A stretch of 59,358 bases of DNA from Phoronis australis. Lineage: Eukaryota > Phoronida > Phoronidae. Shown in pieces: positions 1-12,557 of this stretch; the first letter of the stretch is position 1, and every line of letters begins with the position of its first letter. The position numbers and the translations under genes were made by a program. The stretch covers positions 583,470-642,827 of the forward strand of contig NMRA01000207.1 of NCBI GenBank assembly GCA_002633005.1, read 5' to 3'. A model generated the notes under the pieces. That model made no database searches. It was not told where the DNA came from and was given only the letters and a program-made list of their open reading frames with translations.

Positions 1-1085
1 GAGGGACAGCGGCCCTAAACTTGCTCAGTCACGCAATGAAATGATGCGACCTTGGCATGGATTTGATGAATGTATCGTAGTTGATAATTCATCAATATTC
101 CTACTTCATAATCCTTAAAAATTGAAGTATGTACTCATTTATCGTATTCGAAAGACATGCGGGCAATTTCGCATGCGCATGAAATCCGGGCGTTGTTTGA
201 GCATAGGTACACCACCTAGGGCATGGAATAATCGAAGTGTCGTTTATTTTTGCAGGTAAAAGGGGATATCTGATAAACCAAGTCCGAAATTTTAGATCTT
301 TTCGGAATAGTGAACCTTCAGAGTCAGTGAACCTTTGGAATACTGGGCTGTTCCCATTTCCAGCGATGTAAGCAAAGTTAAGTAACACGCAAAATACAAC
401 CAGATCAAAATATTCAAGTCGATCATGCTCCTATTAAATATTTCCGTCCTAAAGTCTGCATTAAAATTCTCAAGTGTCCACTAAATTGAGAGCGGGTGGG
501 ATGAACGGAACGAAATGGTGACTGGCGTGTTCTGCGTTGCAAGTAAATGTTTTGTAAATAATACGTTCTCTAGTGATTTGCAGAATAATGGTAACATTCA
601 AATTGCAGTGAACACTAGATTGAGACAACTGGTGTGATATCCAATCAAACGTTGATCACGGGGTCTCAAATTTGCGCATCAAATTTAAGCCTATACTAAC
701 ACGTGCATTCACTCACTCTCACCTCGACTGCGTCACACACGCTGTTCGTAATGTCTGCACAGTACTACCTTACTAGAGTCAGTCTAGATTCAAAGAAACC
801 CCTTGTCCGGTCGCTTATTTCTGCAGTGGTTGTGAAAGATTGACCAGATTCTTTTTTTTTACCAACCCCAACTCTAAATTTATTTCTATAGATCGGAAAA
901 ACATCTGTTATTACTATCTCTATCGACAAAGTTAGTAACTGAGAATCTACAAGCCTATCTCTGTCTCTAGGATGGAGAAAACAGCTTTCGTTAGATTTAT
1001 TGTCTCGATAAACTTATTAACTCCTCCATAGAGTTAGTAAGTCAAAGACAGAAATTAACACTTGGCCTGCAGAATTGATACAGTT
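1..1085. other. Non-coding stretch, no gene seen
   Basis: I see no convincing coding exon, RNA gene or clear repeat in this stretch. The open frames present are short, low in complexity or start without context. The reverse-transcriptase relic begins near the right edge. Confidence 0.4.
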
Positions 1086-1321
1086 AATAGGTTTACTTTT
1101 TATGGTATATGTAAATGACGTACATCTCTCCACGTCACTTGATGTACTCGTGATGCAGATGACGCATGCCTTATCACCCCTCTTAGCATGAACTCTTCCT
1201 CAACAAATGCATCTGCTGTTTTCATAAACAATGAACTCTCACGTCTAAATGCCTGCCTGAGAGCAAATAAACTCTCACTTAACTCCTCAAAAACCAAAAA
1301 CATGTTTTGATTCTTCAGAAA

Positions 1322-1488
1322 CATCTCAAGGTGTGCGTTCCGGTAACGCTGGGACCTACGCTACGACCTAACTAAAATCTAGGCAAAGTCACGTGATTTT
1401 ATTTAAAATACACAGCAATAATTCAAGTAATCTCGCGAAGTCTTGCTCTTTAGCGAAGTCCTAGCGTTACTGAACTGGCCTGCAAGTC
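1322..1488. repeat. MITE-like insertion inside the LINE
   Basis: This stretch interrupts the LINE reading frame between the SSKTK motif and the FLGLHLD motif. Its reverse complement matches 37,560-37,707, including words such as GCAAGACTTCGCGAGA and TGTATTTTAAAT. It is therefore a mobile sequence that landed in an already resident LINE. Confidence 0.6.
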
Positions 1489-2889
1489 TTGAACAAGTCA
1501 ATCACATATGTCGAAACACTTAAGTTTTTGGGATTACACCTAGACCGACCCTTACCTTGGAACAAACATATACAAGAGATAGAAAAAACAAGACTGCTGA
1601 AACTTGTGGTGTACTGCGTACTGCTCAAGTTAAAAAGAACGCTTCCTCAACATGTTCTTCTTTTCATTTATAGAGCACTCATTTTACCACACTTTACTTA
1701 TTGCTGTAACTTGCTGGGCTTTCTACAAATGCTGTCGACTACAAGTATTACAAAACGTGCTGTTCGAAATATTACGTCATCATACTTCCTAGCTCATACT
1801 GACCCGTTATTTCGGTCACTGAATCTTCTTTCCTTAAACAATTTTTTTATATTTCGTGTCTAAAATGTTTCCATAAGTCTTGTAATAAGCTGTTTTCCCC
1901 TTTTTTCTCAGATTTTTATGATGTTATCAAGTTTGATTCATACAAAAGACAAAGAAATGTCCCCTCAAGATGCGCCGATTTTTGTGTAACACTTCCATAG
2001 CTCAACCAATTATTACCAATACCACCAACCAAAGCCAAGAGCATCCGCAACTTTCTTTTAGAACTTATTAATTGTTGTATTATTCCCCAATTCATAATTG
2101 AAAAGATATTTACTCACTCCAATCACACCTTCTCCTCAGCCGCAAAAACTCACCTGTTGCAAAACTATTCAGAAAAATGTTCAATACCAAACTGCCGAAT
2201 CTGTGCATCTCAGCATGGCTAAAGTTTTAAAATTTTAAAAGTATTAGACAGATGTGTTTTACCTATAATCTCTAACTCTTGTTTCCCTGCGCTGTGTAAT
2301 GAATTTCAATCATATAGTTATGTCTCCTCAGCCATTTTTATTCTGTACTCTTAGCCCTTCTTTGTAATGTGATTTTTCTTATAGTATGATATACATAACG
2401 TACTCATTCGTCTTTTTTCATTTGTTGTGCCAACCATGTTAGAGTTTAGGATACAGCATTCTTAATCTGTTCCTTATTTTAGTTTCTCACATTATTGCAT
2501 CCGTAGTTTATATTGTAAACTGTAGGTAATTGTACATGTACAATTTTTACATAGATATATAATCATTTTGTTGATACTCAACACAGGTTTGCGTTTCACT
2601 CATGTATTGAGAAAAATTGTTGAAACGAATTACTTACATAGTTTATTTTTGACTAAGTACATGTTTAGATATAGGTGACTTTCATGCAAGAGGCTCCGTA
2701 GCCCTTTGAAAATCTTGTTTTGATATTTCTACAGTAGTCAATGACTATTATACATATTGTCTTAGTAAAACTGTAATTTTGTTGTTAACCTTCGGCTACT
2801 ACAAATCCCACTCTTGTCACTTCAGATGCGCTTTGCAACCAGGAACGACTTGAATAGATGCATGGCTATTACGAATGGCTAAATAAACT

Positions 2890-2938
2890 CTGTCTCTGTC
2901 TCTGTCTCTGTCTCTGTCTCTATCTCTGACTCTGCCTG
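2890..2938 (+). repeat. TCTCTG hexamer microsatellite at the LINE 3' end
   Basis: About eight slightly degraded TCTCTG units follow an AATAAA-like AT-rich stretch at the end of the LINE relic. A short microsatellite tail is typical of L2/CR1-class elements and probably marks the retrotransposon's 3' terminus. Confidence 0.75.
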
Positions 2939-4996
2939 GAGAAAAAAAAACGTGCTGACCTTTTACAGCTGAATCGTTTACACCGATAATTGAAAGTAAC
3001 ATTGACTGGTTTGTGTGAAATGGTAAAGAACATGGCATTCTAGTGGCCGTCTCGTTTTATTGGAAAATGAGCCAGGCCCGTCTAGTGTTATCAATACGGA
3101 TTTGGGTCAGACCGTTCGACCACAAATGTCACTAAGTCACCGCCTTAATTCAAAATCATATTAATTAGGATATGCGCCATGGGATAAAGGTGTCGTTTCG
3201 ATCTATACCAAGAACTGCATGACGTCGAAATGCTTGTCAAAATTGTGTGAAAGATCATTGTCTACCTGCAGCTTTCGAAAGTAAACGCTCGCGTGGGCCC
3301 TAAAATCGACATGGCTGTGTGTGCGTGGGTGAGGCGGGGCTGTGTGGGGGGTCTGCTGCTGTAACCTTTGCCGGTGTTAGACGATGGAAAGTGTTTGTAC
3401 ATGTAGCACAAAATATTACATTTGATCACATCTCTGGGACATGTTCCCCTACAAAATCGTACCTTCGCGATCGATCTTTTGACTTGCACCACTGTGCAGT
3501 AAACCCAGGCTGCCTGCCAAAACAAATTTTGGTTACTCTGTTGTTATAAAGTCGATCTCATCTGGTTCCGTACACATGCTTTATAGACATGAGAAGAACT
3601 GATAACTTACTGTTGCTTCAGATCAGTCCCTGCTAAGTGACCGTGAGAAAAGTCATATTTTCAGGTGATCCCCTGAACCTGAAATATTCGAGTCGCCGCC
3701 AAACCCTGTTGACTGAGCTAAATCGCACTGAGTATTCAGCAGGGTATTTAACTGGCTAAGTCATAGGCCTCGATTTCTACACATGTCTGGCACTTGCACA
3801 ATGGCGTGAATTGGCGATTTGTATTAAAATCATATAAATACCCAGGATTTTAGTGTTTTATAGCTTTGATTAAAGCTCGTTCATGGCCAGCGCACCATAG
3901 GGGCTGGGGGAGGGGCTATAGCCCCCCACTTTTTTCAGTGCTGCTCCGCCCATGCCATTACTTCAAAAAGTCTACCCCATTCAAGTATAATCCCGTAAAA
4001 ACAGTAATCACCTTTAAAGTTGCTTTTTACGGCGGCTTAGTTATAGTTATCGTGCGTAAGGTGTCAGTAGAATTCCAGTCGTTTTCATTTATTGCAACAA
4101 ATTTCAGTTTAAGCAAAGGATGAGAGTACCATGACGCTGGAAGTTGTTTTTAACACCAGAACATGGTTTACTTTGATATAAGCAGTGTTCTACGTGGTGC
4201 AATATACTTCGAGTGAAAGCCGCTATTATTCCCTCGTCTGTGCTGCCGCTTCTCGGCTTTGCAGTCAGAATGAAGAACGACTTTCTTCACAAGCATATCG
4301 CTCTTCAAAGGCAATGTCCTCCGATATACTGGCGTAGATATTTCATGGTGAATTGAAACTGCAAGTGTTAGTATCTTTGGGTACACCTTGAAAAAAATAA
4401 AATTAAAGGATACACTTTTAGTCCATATAAGCCCGACAGTCTTTTAGGTCACCATTCCCTTGCAAACGAATAATGCACTTTATTCGAAACGTCGGCAGAA
4501 GATCCTTTTCTCTTGGATTCTTTAATTTTTAGACGCTGCTCCGAGAGATCTCAACTCTTACAAGATCCCCTTGCTGCTGTTCTTTGTTTGTTCTGAAATT
4601 GGTTGCAGCAACATCAACACGCTTGGTATTCCCCTAGCAACACACCGTGACAATTAATCATTATCAGCTTGCTCTGAAGCAATGACAAACTAACAGCTCT
4701 TCTCCAGTACAGAAATTAGCCCTAATCCGATTAGAGAACACTTCAAGCGATTCCGACATCATAATAGTCAGGCACAGGCCTAAATTCAATGTGGGAAAGT
4801 GCAGCTGAAATTAAAGGTTATTGATAAGATACTCCACCCTTTTAAATGATGCGATCGTGACTTCTGGTATAATGTTAGACGTGTGCACGAACATGTGCCC
4901 CCACTTCGCGAACTCACACCCTCGCCATTCGCGCTTGCGGTACGTTCCGAAAGGCAACGACTGACTACAACGCAGTTGATTTATTGTCAGGACATG
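2939..4996. other. Intergenic, no gene seen
   Basis: No supported exon here. A short G-rich then C-rich foldback (about 3,895-3,935) recurs in similar form near 17,690-17,760, so it may be part of a dispersed element. Confidence 0.35.
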
Positions 4997-5140
4997 TAGG
5001 ACCTTATGTAGGACCTTATGTAGGACCTTATGTAGGACCTTATGTAGGACCTTATGTAGGACCTTATGTAGGACCTTATGTAGGACCTTATGTAGGACCT
5101 TATGTAGGACCTTATGTAGGACCTTATGTAGGACCTTATC
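4997..5140. repeat. 12 bp minisatellite, 12 units
   Basis: The unit TAGGACCTTATG is repeated head to tail 12 times (144 bp) with essentially no divergence; only the last base of the final unit differs. The unit is a multiple of three, so it is trivially open and would translate as (VGPY)n, but no domain or splice context supports coding. The near-perfect identity suggests recent expansion. Confidence 0.95.
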
Positions 5141-5265
5141 GACAAGTCTCTAGATTTAGCCAAATATGTACAAAGCTATAGAAATTAACTCGATAAAAGT
5201 ATATACTTTCTGAAAGTAGAAATTCCATAGTATTTTATTTTTGACTTTGTACAAATCTGGTCGCC

Positions 5266-5640
5266 TTGTTTTTTGAAAAATTTAGGAAAAAGGAAAGGTG
5301 CATTCATAGCAAAACAATAAGATCAATAAGATCAATAATAGAACCTAATTTCGTAATGACATGCATGTACATGCTCAAGATAAATTCTCAAAAACGCTGT
5401 TACAGTTTTGTAAATTGTTTCGTTTTTGTTCTATGCAAATTTCATCAAATCATATCAATCCTATTTTGATACACCCTCATGCAACAATGTAACGTTTACA
5501 TACAATCCCTAACACCGCATTGGAGAACAGTGTGTAAGGCGTACTTTCTGAGAGTTCATGTGAATCCGATTAGCCACTTCCGAGATATGATTTTCAAAAG
5601 TTGTCCAAAATTGTACATTTTTCTATGGCCCCACATAAAG
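5266..5640 (+). repeat. Dispersed repeat, copy 1
   Basis: This stretch is recognisably similar to 7,880-8,295 in the same order and orientation. Shared blocks include ATAGCAAAACAA followed by a GATCAATAA-like run, then CAAAAACGCTGT, TTTGATA, and GAGATATG followed by a CCAAAATT/CCAAATTT block. It contains no credible coding content; the family is unknown. Confidence 0.55.
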
Positions 5641-5740
5641 TTTTCCCACCGGCTCTGTAGCTTCGGTGATGGCGAAATTTCGGACATTGCAGGGGAACAT
5701 ACTAACAGCGCGAGTTTCCTCCGGAGTTGGAGGTGGTGAA

Positions 5741-6852
5741 GAGTCGACGCCACCGTAGTTATGGGTAGGGGAGACTGACAACAGCGGGTGGTGACTGGTC
5801 GGCAGTATTTGTTAATATTTTGTTCTAATATTTATTATTTTGGCAATATAAGCATCTTGTTTTAATTTATCCGTGTGTATGTTCTATTCTTTACATTGCC
5901 AAAAAATCACTGAACATACGCAAAACGAGTTCCTTTCATACGTCATACTACCTTTGCTCTGATCAGCTGAGACTCAACCACCTTGCGACAACTCCGCTGA
6001 ATATTGGCCGTAGCTGATGGGAACGGCAACGTTAACTTCGCGGTCAACCGCTGTTAACATCGTAGCGTGGATAGCTAGCGCAGTTTACTGCATATGAAAT
6101 GGCCTTTGTCACCTCTTATTTCGTAGGCAGTAATGTAGCTGGAGTAAGAGACTAAATACTAGTCTCGTTCGTTACTAACATATCAGGAATGATTAAATTT
6201 TTACTGAGTTTTGTAGTGCCATAAAAGTAACAATCTAACCAATCAACTTTTACTCGTTCAATTTAATTTTCTGTCATACTTTCTCCTGGGCTTTCTGCTC
6301 TCGTATCATGGTGTACCCTTAAGTATATTACTTCGTCGGATAACGTCCAATGTCGGCATTACGAAATCGGAAATGTCATTTTCTATTGACTTTCAGTGCC
6401 AAAGCGTCCACTCTATGTCTCCGTGTTTATAGTTATTTCTTCACTGTTTGTTCCTGATACACCGTATTGAGGCCCATACGCCCATATCTATTTTTTTTCG
6501 AAGATATTTGTCTCAAGTAATTCACGAATACGTACATTCGCCAAAACTTCGCTTACAGGCGCAGGTGGATATCTCGTTTATGTCTTTTGGGACCCTAGAT
6601 TTCTGAATTACGGTGGTATTTTCGTACGTTTTGTCCATTTCAGATAAGTCAAGTTCCAATCGTATGTTTTTATATTATGCCTTTTTTTACTGGAGTGTTT
6701 CACATATTGTTAGTGGTACGAGTAGCTGCAACAATTTTGTTGTTGTCCAACTGTATCCTATCTTTAACGGATAGGCTGGGGCTGGACCTTTCAGCGGAGG
6801 GGGGGGGGTCGTTCGAACCCCTCAAATCCCCCTGGCTACAGTCCTGAGGCTA
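5741..6852. other. Intergenic, no gene seen
   Basis: AT-rich sequence with no supported coding exon, RNA gene or clear repeat structure. Confidence 0.35.
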
Positions 6853-7046
6853 CTGGCCCGTTCAGTGACTTAAGTTCATTTTTGACTTAAGTCTAAAATT
6901 TGTCTTTGGGTAAGATGTTCAACATTAAGATAAAGCTCAAGATCTCTTTCTTGAAACGGGTCTCAAACAAACTAAACTTTTACCTTAAAATTGACTGAAA
7001 TTTGAGATTTGTTTTTAGCTAAATCAGTTTTTTTGAAACGGGCCCT
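6853..7046. repeat. Possible small MITE with GGGCCCGTT ends
   Basis: The stretch starts with TGGCCCGTT and ends with TTGAAACGGGCCC, which are inverted relative to one another, and has AT-rich internal repeats. The same kind of terminal word (CACGAAACGGGCCCC) occurs at about 18,607-18,622. Family and target duplication were not resolved. Confidence 0.35.
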
Positions 7047-7166
7047 ATAACTAGAGTCCAACAGTGAGATTTATGAAGTTGTAGCTGTTAGGAACATGGA
7101 AGTGTTTATCTAGTAATTCCATCCCACTCAGCGCTATTTATATATGTTGAGTTTTGGTTTCAACAT

Positions 7167-7316
7167 CTGGGTCCAGTTGCATAAAAGTTATACGCCATAT
7201 AGCAACAATGACGTCGCATTATCACGCTCCACGTTGTTATTGTTGAACAATGCACCTGACGTCATGTAACAATTAAAGTTATCCGGCGTATAACTTTAAA
7301 GTTTTATGCAACCCAG
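7167..7316. repeat. Foldback MITE (~150 bp)
   Basis: The left arm begins CTGGGTCCAGTTGCATAAAA and continues GTTATACGCC. The right arm ends GGCGTATAAC...TTTTATGCAACCCAG and is its imperfect reverse complement. The whole ~150 bp can fold back on itself and carries no coding sequence, as expected for a short non-autonomous DNA transposon. Confidence 0.7.
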
Positions 7317-7879
7317 TCCTGAAGAAGATATTCTGCCAAGTTATACTCATTTCAACTTCAATGCACTCTTCTTTATTTTTTGCTTTACTAAGTTAATTTA
7401 GCATTGTATAGTAGTGAACAAAATATGTTTAAATTAGTTAAAATTAGTCTCGTTTTACGATATTGTTCTTTTTAACCTGAGAATGGTACCACTTTTCCTT
7501 AGGCAAAACGCCCAAAACTTGCTGAAGATATGTGTCATTTGTGTACCTTAAGGGAAATCGTTTTTATCAAAATACCTTCAAAAAACAAATGTTCGTTATT
7601 TTATGTGTTAGAACAATCAATACCATTCATGTTTACCACTATTATTATTTGATCATAATAAAATAATTTAAAAGTAAGAAGAGATTCTCTTCCTGGATAA
7701 AGTAAGAATATTCTTAAAATAACTCCAGGTTGTGTCGGATCTGATCAACAAGTATGTACGTTTAAAAAATATCTAGAAAAGTATAAATTTCAATGTAGAA
7801 AAAGTATATAGGCCGCAGAATTAAATTGTTGATTTTTTAGCAAACTGTTATTAATCGGGTCACATGACCATGTCTTTTT

Positions 7880-8295
7880 AGTAAAATTTAGCAAAAAAAG
7901 AAAGGTACATTGATAGCAAAACAACGATATCAATAACACGATCAAACTTTATTTGATATAAATGTTCAAGGCGAGACATCAAAAACGCTGTCGCAGTTTT
8001 CGAAAATATTATTTGGTTTCGTTTATCAACTTTAAATATTTCTCATGAAAGTATTATTTTGATAGCTCCTCACGCAAAAGGACATTAAATAATTCCTAAA
8101 AGCATTTTTGAGAATAGTGCATAAGCATTGTATCCGCAAGTGTTATATGAATAGTGCATAAGCATTGTATCCGCAAGTGTTATATGAATAGTGCATAAGC
8201 ATTGTATCCGCAAGTGTTGTATGAATCCAATCGTTCGTTTCTGAGATATGGTGTTCCGAAATTTGCCAAATTTGGTCATTTTTATAGGATCATGC
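7880..8295 (+). repeat. Dispersed repeat, copy 2, with internal tandem expansion
   Basis: Second copy of the repeat seen at 5,266-5,640. It carries an internal tandem array (8,112-8,222) that copy 1 lacks, so the tandem expansion arose after the two copies separated. Confidence 0.55.
8112..8222. repeat. 37 bp tandem repeat, 3 units
   Basis: Three consecutive 37 bp units (8,112-8,148, 8,149-8,185, 8,186-8,222) beginning GAATAGTGCATAAGCATTG are nearly identical; the third differs at one base near its end. Confidence 0.93.
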
Positions 8296-11215
8296 ATAAC
8301 CCTAAATTCACCATGGCAGTAAAGGTCTGGTTTTCCTAGCACAGGTGGATACTTTCAAAACTAAACACTAATATTTCAAGATGACACCTACATCCTTCTT
8401 AAAACATGAATCTTCTCACTATCACATATTTGAAGATGACGTCCCCAAGTTTCTCATGAGTTCTACTCGTGGTCGTTTATGTACACACATTTTTTAAAAA
8501 AACAACTTTCTTCTTATTTTCAGCCATGTATGTTATTCCCAAAGTTCAGTTTAGTGTCACTCACTTTGGGCCGCGGGATCTTCAAAAATAAAACTTAAAA
8601 CGTTTGACATAAAATGTAAGGTTGCATTTTCACGCGCCCACATCTTTACATGTACATGTGGGCGCATTATGCCGTCATCCCCGTCTCCAAAACCCTTTGA
8701 TGCATGCTCAGGAAATTTTGCATTTGTGTTCATTTCACAGATGGGACGGCATGAGCGAACTTTCGAACAGATCCGACTACCTGTGTGCCCCCTAGTGTCA
8801 ATTTTAGCTGTTTACGCTTACCTCTATATCTTCAAAGGTCCTCAACGGATTTTCACAGAATGTGGCAGATAGGCATTTATTAGTGAGATGACGATACTCT
8901 CCCGTTTTCGGATGGATTCGAGGTATTTTTTGCTACCTAGTGGTCATTGTTTACAGCTTTCGAGTCTGTTTTTTGTGTCCGCCCCTCTATCAGCCAAACC
9001 TCTTTAAGGATGATTGTGAAAATTGACATATTCATTCGTACTGTGAAGAGGACGGCTGACGGTGGTTCTCCTACGACTTCGACTACTGTGGTGCCTCCTA
9101 GTGGCAATGCAATTTCAATAAAAACGACATCTTTAATTCGCGGGTTGAGCTCTATCCGACTCCCGGAACGCCTGGGATAGTTTCGCAGCCTCAAGTTTCC
9201 TCTCGTAGGTGAACACGATCTGCGCATGTGCAATCTGCAGTGAATGTACGACAAGACACGTGACTTTTAGCTGGAGAATGACTGACTCACCTACGCGCTT
9301 GCACAGGTAACGTTCATCTCCGAGTGGAAAATAGCTAATTACCACCATGAACACGCTCGCGCTTTGTCTCAATATATTTATCATTAGTGAAAAGCGGCAG
9401 ACGAGTTATTGGAATAATTAACTTGATTTTAGTCGTTCCCAGCTTAACGAAATACATATACCGCTAATGATTAACTGAAGACTAGGTGGACTTAGCTTTC
9501 CAAGAATGGAAGGTCCAAGTAAAACTATAGACATCTGAAAATAATTCTATATCACATACAATTAAATGACCTTAAATTTGTTGAGATAAGAGATATCTAT
9601 TTTGTCAAAATAGAAAAATTAAGTAGTTACCAGGTGAGAGAACTCTCGAAATGCTCTACAGGTCAGGGCCTACAGGCTATTGCTCTCATAGACTAAATTA
9701 ACTATAATAACAATAGAACAGTGGTATGAAAATTTTTCATAAAAGAATACACAAAACGAAATGGTCGACACTTATTTTAGATCCTCTACAGGCCCATTGC
9801 AACGGACACGGTGCTTTGATTTCGCTGCTCATACTCACTAAGTTTACCGGCCTGCTTGAGAATACTTTGTCATCATGAATCTTGACTGTTTTCACTGAAA
9901 CAGGATTCTATTGGTCGACCTGTTCTCGGCTGTCAAATTGTGCTTTGTACTTGGTGACATCAACATTAAGGCTAAAAGTTTTAGTTTTTACTCGAGATCT
10001 CGATATATTACTCTAGTTTGTAGCTAATTAAGTGCAACTTGGACTAGAAACACGTTTGCGTAAACCATAATGTACTTAAGCACTGACTATAATCGCTACT
10101 TGTCTTGAGTTCGGAGAACAGAGTGCAGTGCTGTAGTGGGGCGTAGGCGCACGTAGGCGCAGCCAACCACCTTTTGGCATTTGAACGTAGCGCCTACGCA
10201 CCGTAAGTTACGTTCAGTGCTCTAGGTGATACGGTGGGCTTTGGGCGCCTACTTACCTCGAATTTTACCACTACAGCACTGACAAAGTGTGTCAAGTCTA
10301 GTTTTGGGGCTCGCTTTCGAGTACAAAGACTAGATCCCGGTCCCTGCTGGTTTATGATTTTGGTTTCGGGCGGTAAGTACGGAATGTCCTGCATGTACAT
10401 GCTAGCCTGAAGGTCCACCGGGGGGCTTTTCACCACATGGTGAAATGGATTAAACCAAAATAATGTGAGGAAAATTCTTGTTCAGCATGTTAGTACTAAC
10501 CAAATCTAATTCCCTTGACACGTTTAGATTACCGTAAACGGTCTTATCGATTACATTTCGCCTCTTTCTCACTCTAACAAGGAATCAAATCGTTTGCTAT
10601 CTTCTACCCTTAATTTTTGACCTATTGATGCCATGTAGTGACCCGAATGCCAGCCAATGAGTCCAGTGAATGCTTTAGTCCATGAGATCAACAGAAGGTT
10701 TGAAAAATGCAAGTGTCGGAATGACAAGCGAAAAGTAAAAAGTCGAGTCTTGGAGTGAATAAGTTCTTTCGAAGGTCTTGATTTCCGTGCAGTTATATTC
10801 ACTGTACTATTTTTTAAGACAAATGTGTACCCGAGATCGACATTACGACGCGTGTGAGTTAATGTTTGACTAGTGTGATGTGTATGGCACCATAGATTAT
10901 AGACAACATATTCGCAACTCCGACATTTTTTGTGTACTATCCTACAGTAGGGGCCACTCTCCTAAATTATCTGTTGCACTTTCCTGTTAGTGTATTGTGA
11001 CGGGAAATTTTCTCATCTATTATACTGTTCAGTACAACAAAAAATAATAATTTCGTCATTGAAACGCTGTTAAAAGTTCCAATAGCAGAACTGTTGGTAT
11101 CGTGAGTACTTTAAGCAATGCTACTCCATCCGACCACATCACAGCCGACCATTAGCAGATGACGTCCTTGCGCGGAAATAAAACCAGGTGTCGTTAGTGA
11201 ATAATGACGCAACGA
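8296..11215. other. Intergenic, no gene seen
   Basis: About 2.9 kb without a supported exon. Overlapping frames on both strands at 8,937-9,384 start without ATG context and show no domain. A short GTAGGCGC repetition lies at about 10,140-10,260. Confidence 0.35.
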
Positions 11216-11223
11216 CTTGTGCG

Positions 11224-11833
11224 TCTCGCTGGTTCCCTGCGTGCCGCTTAGCGGTGGTCGGTAGCCAGCACACAGGTATCACTTAATTTTCTTCGTGTAA
11301 TTTTTTTACACCGGCGTTTCTGATTGGCTGGTCGAATTCTCACCAGGCAGCGCTTTACGCAAACAAACTGGCATGACTGATGGAGGAAGTGTAAAATAAT
11401 TTGGTCTGTTGTACAGACAAATCGGTGATTAAAATTTATGTTTAGGAAATGTGAATCCTAGAAATTGTGGTTGCGCCTTTTCGGAGTGCACCTTTTTACT
11501 GTCGATGACTTTTGTTTACGATACTGTCCTGTACATGTATTCGTACAGTACATGATGAATAACACCGCACTGATTAAATCGGCCAGATATGTGTTTATTG
11601 TACTAGTACACGTATATACTTCATGCACGCGGCTATTAAAAATTGCTGGAGAAACGAAATATAGTTGCTGGTACGCCACTTACATGACAAGGCTAAAAAT
11701 TGTTCATAGTCCGCCATTTATTCACGTTGTTGTAAAGCTAATCAATGACTGCCGAGGTTAAACCAACCAATGCGAACGCGCGTGCTACTACGTGATAACT
11801 GCGTGCTGGCTAGGCACGTAGGGAACCAACGAG
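11224..11833. mobile_element. M3 element, copy 1 (610 bp) with 8 bp target duplication
   Basis: The left end reads TCTCGCTGGTTCCCTGCGTG. The right end is its imperfect reverse complement (CACGTAGGGAACCAACGAG). The flanks are exact 8 bp direct repeats, CTTGTGCG at 11,216-11,223 and 11,834-11,841. An 8 bp duplication fits hAT- or P-like non-autonomous elements. The interior has no transposase. Related copies are at 44,029-44,742 and, inverted and interrupted, at 52,316-54,817. Confidence 0.85.
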
Positions 11834-11841
11834 CTTGTGCG

Positions 11842-12557
11842 TGCGTGAGAGCACAGATTTCGTTCATTGAAAGTATACGGAGTTGGCTGTCCATGTACTA
11901 TACACAGGCGTCCTCAGCCTCTGATCGTCCCCAATACACTACATATAATACTACAAGGTAGGACACTCCCGACTAGAAATTCCACGGGTGCTTCACTTCA
12001 GCCGTCCATACATGTAGCAAACATAAAACTCAATAAATTTACACAAAACAGGGGTTCATGAAGAATTTTTCTTTCTCCCAATACCATTCACGGTGTCCTG
12101 TTACGGCGACTTCGTAAGCAATTCGCAGTCAAAGAACAAAAATGTTCACAAAAAGCCCCCATACACGTTCTCCCTAGGCCCGTCGAGGTCAAGGACGGTA
12201 CGGAAATTGCCGCTTTGTCGCGTAAAGTCACGATGTCGCTACTTCCGTAACTCACCGTTATTACCTTCACGTTAATAGAAAATTTCGAACACGTATTAAA
12301 TTTCTATTCGCCTTTTTGTAATGTAGCGTACTGTAACAGGTTCATTTCTCATTTCTCCGTAGAAAAAATAAATACGCACAACTTTCGATGAAAATTTGTG
12401 CTTTTAACTTGAGTAGATTTTTAATCGTTTAGTTGTACTTCTTATGAACGCCTTTTCGAGTACATTTTTATGTGTTCCATTTTTCACTCTTCTTTATAGT
12501 AGCAATTTATTACTTTTTGGTTGACTTAAACTTTTTTCTTTTCAGTTCTTTTAGGAG
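11842..12557 (+). other. 5' flank and probable 5' intron of the DUF229 gene
   Basis: A pyrimidine-rich tract ending TTTTCTTTTCAG at about 12,534-12,545 lies just before the DUF229 start codon. It looks like a splice acceptor, leaving a short leader in the coding exon, so the true 5' exon and promoter are upstream and were not located. Confidence 0.45.

Larger units (their letters stand above)
1086..2938 (+). mobile_element. Decayed non-LTR retrotransposon (LINE), 3' half
   Basis: This is the 3' part of a LINE open reading frame 2. Around 1,100-1,320 the plus strand reads like the reverse-transcriptase palm: a VYVNDV-like segment, then a degraded YADD box (ADDACL near 1,155-1,175, with frame changes), then NELSRLNACLRANKLSLNSSKTK. 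From 1,489 to 1,863 an open frame gives the post-palm and thumb region with FLGLHLD, PWNKHI, IYRALILPHFTYC, KRAVRNIT and HTDPLFRSLNLL. These are conserved landmarks of Jockey/CR1/L2-type elements. The frame is broken by shifts, stops and an unrelated insertion (1,322-1,488). A long AT-rich tail follows and ends in a hexamer microsatellite, as many CR1/L2-like LINEs do. It is non-functional; the exact clade was not resolved. Confidence 0.8.

Noticed and set aside
4984-5181. Open frame encoding (VGPY)n
   Set aside because: It is only the minisatellite read in frame; no ATG context, splice signals or domain support a gene.
8937-9384. Overlapping frames on both strands
   Set aside because: Start at non-ATG codons, mutually overlapping, and without motifs.
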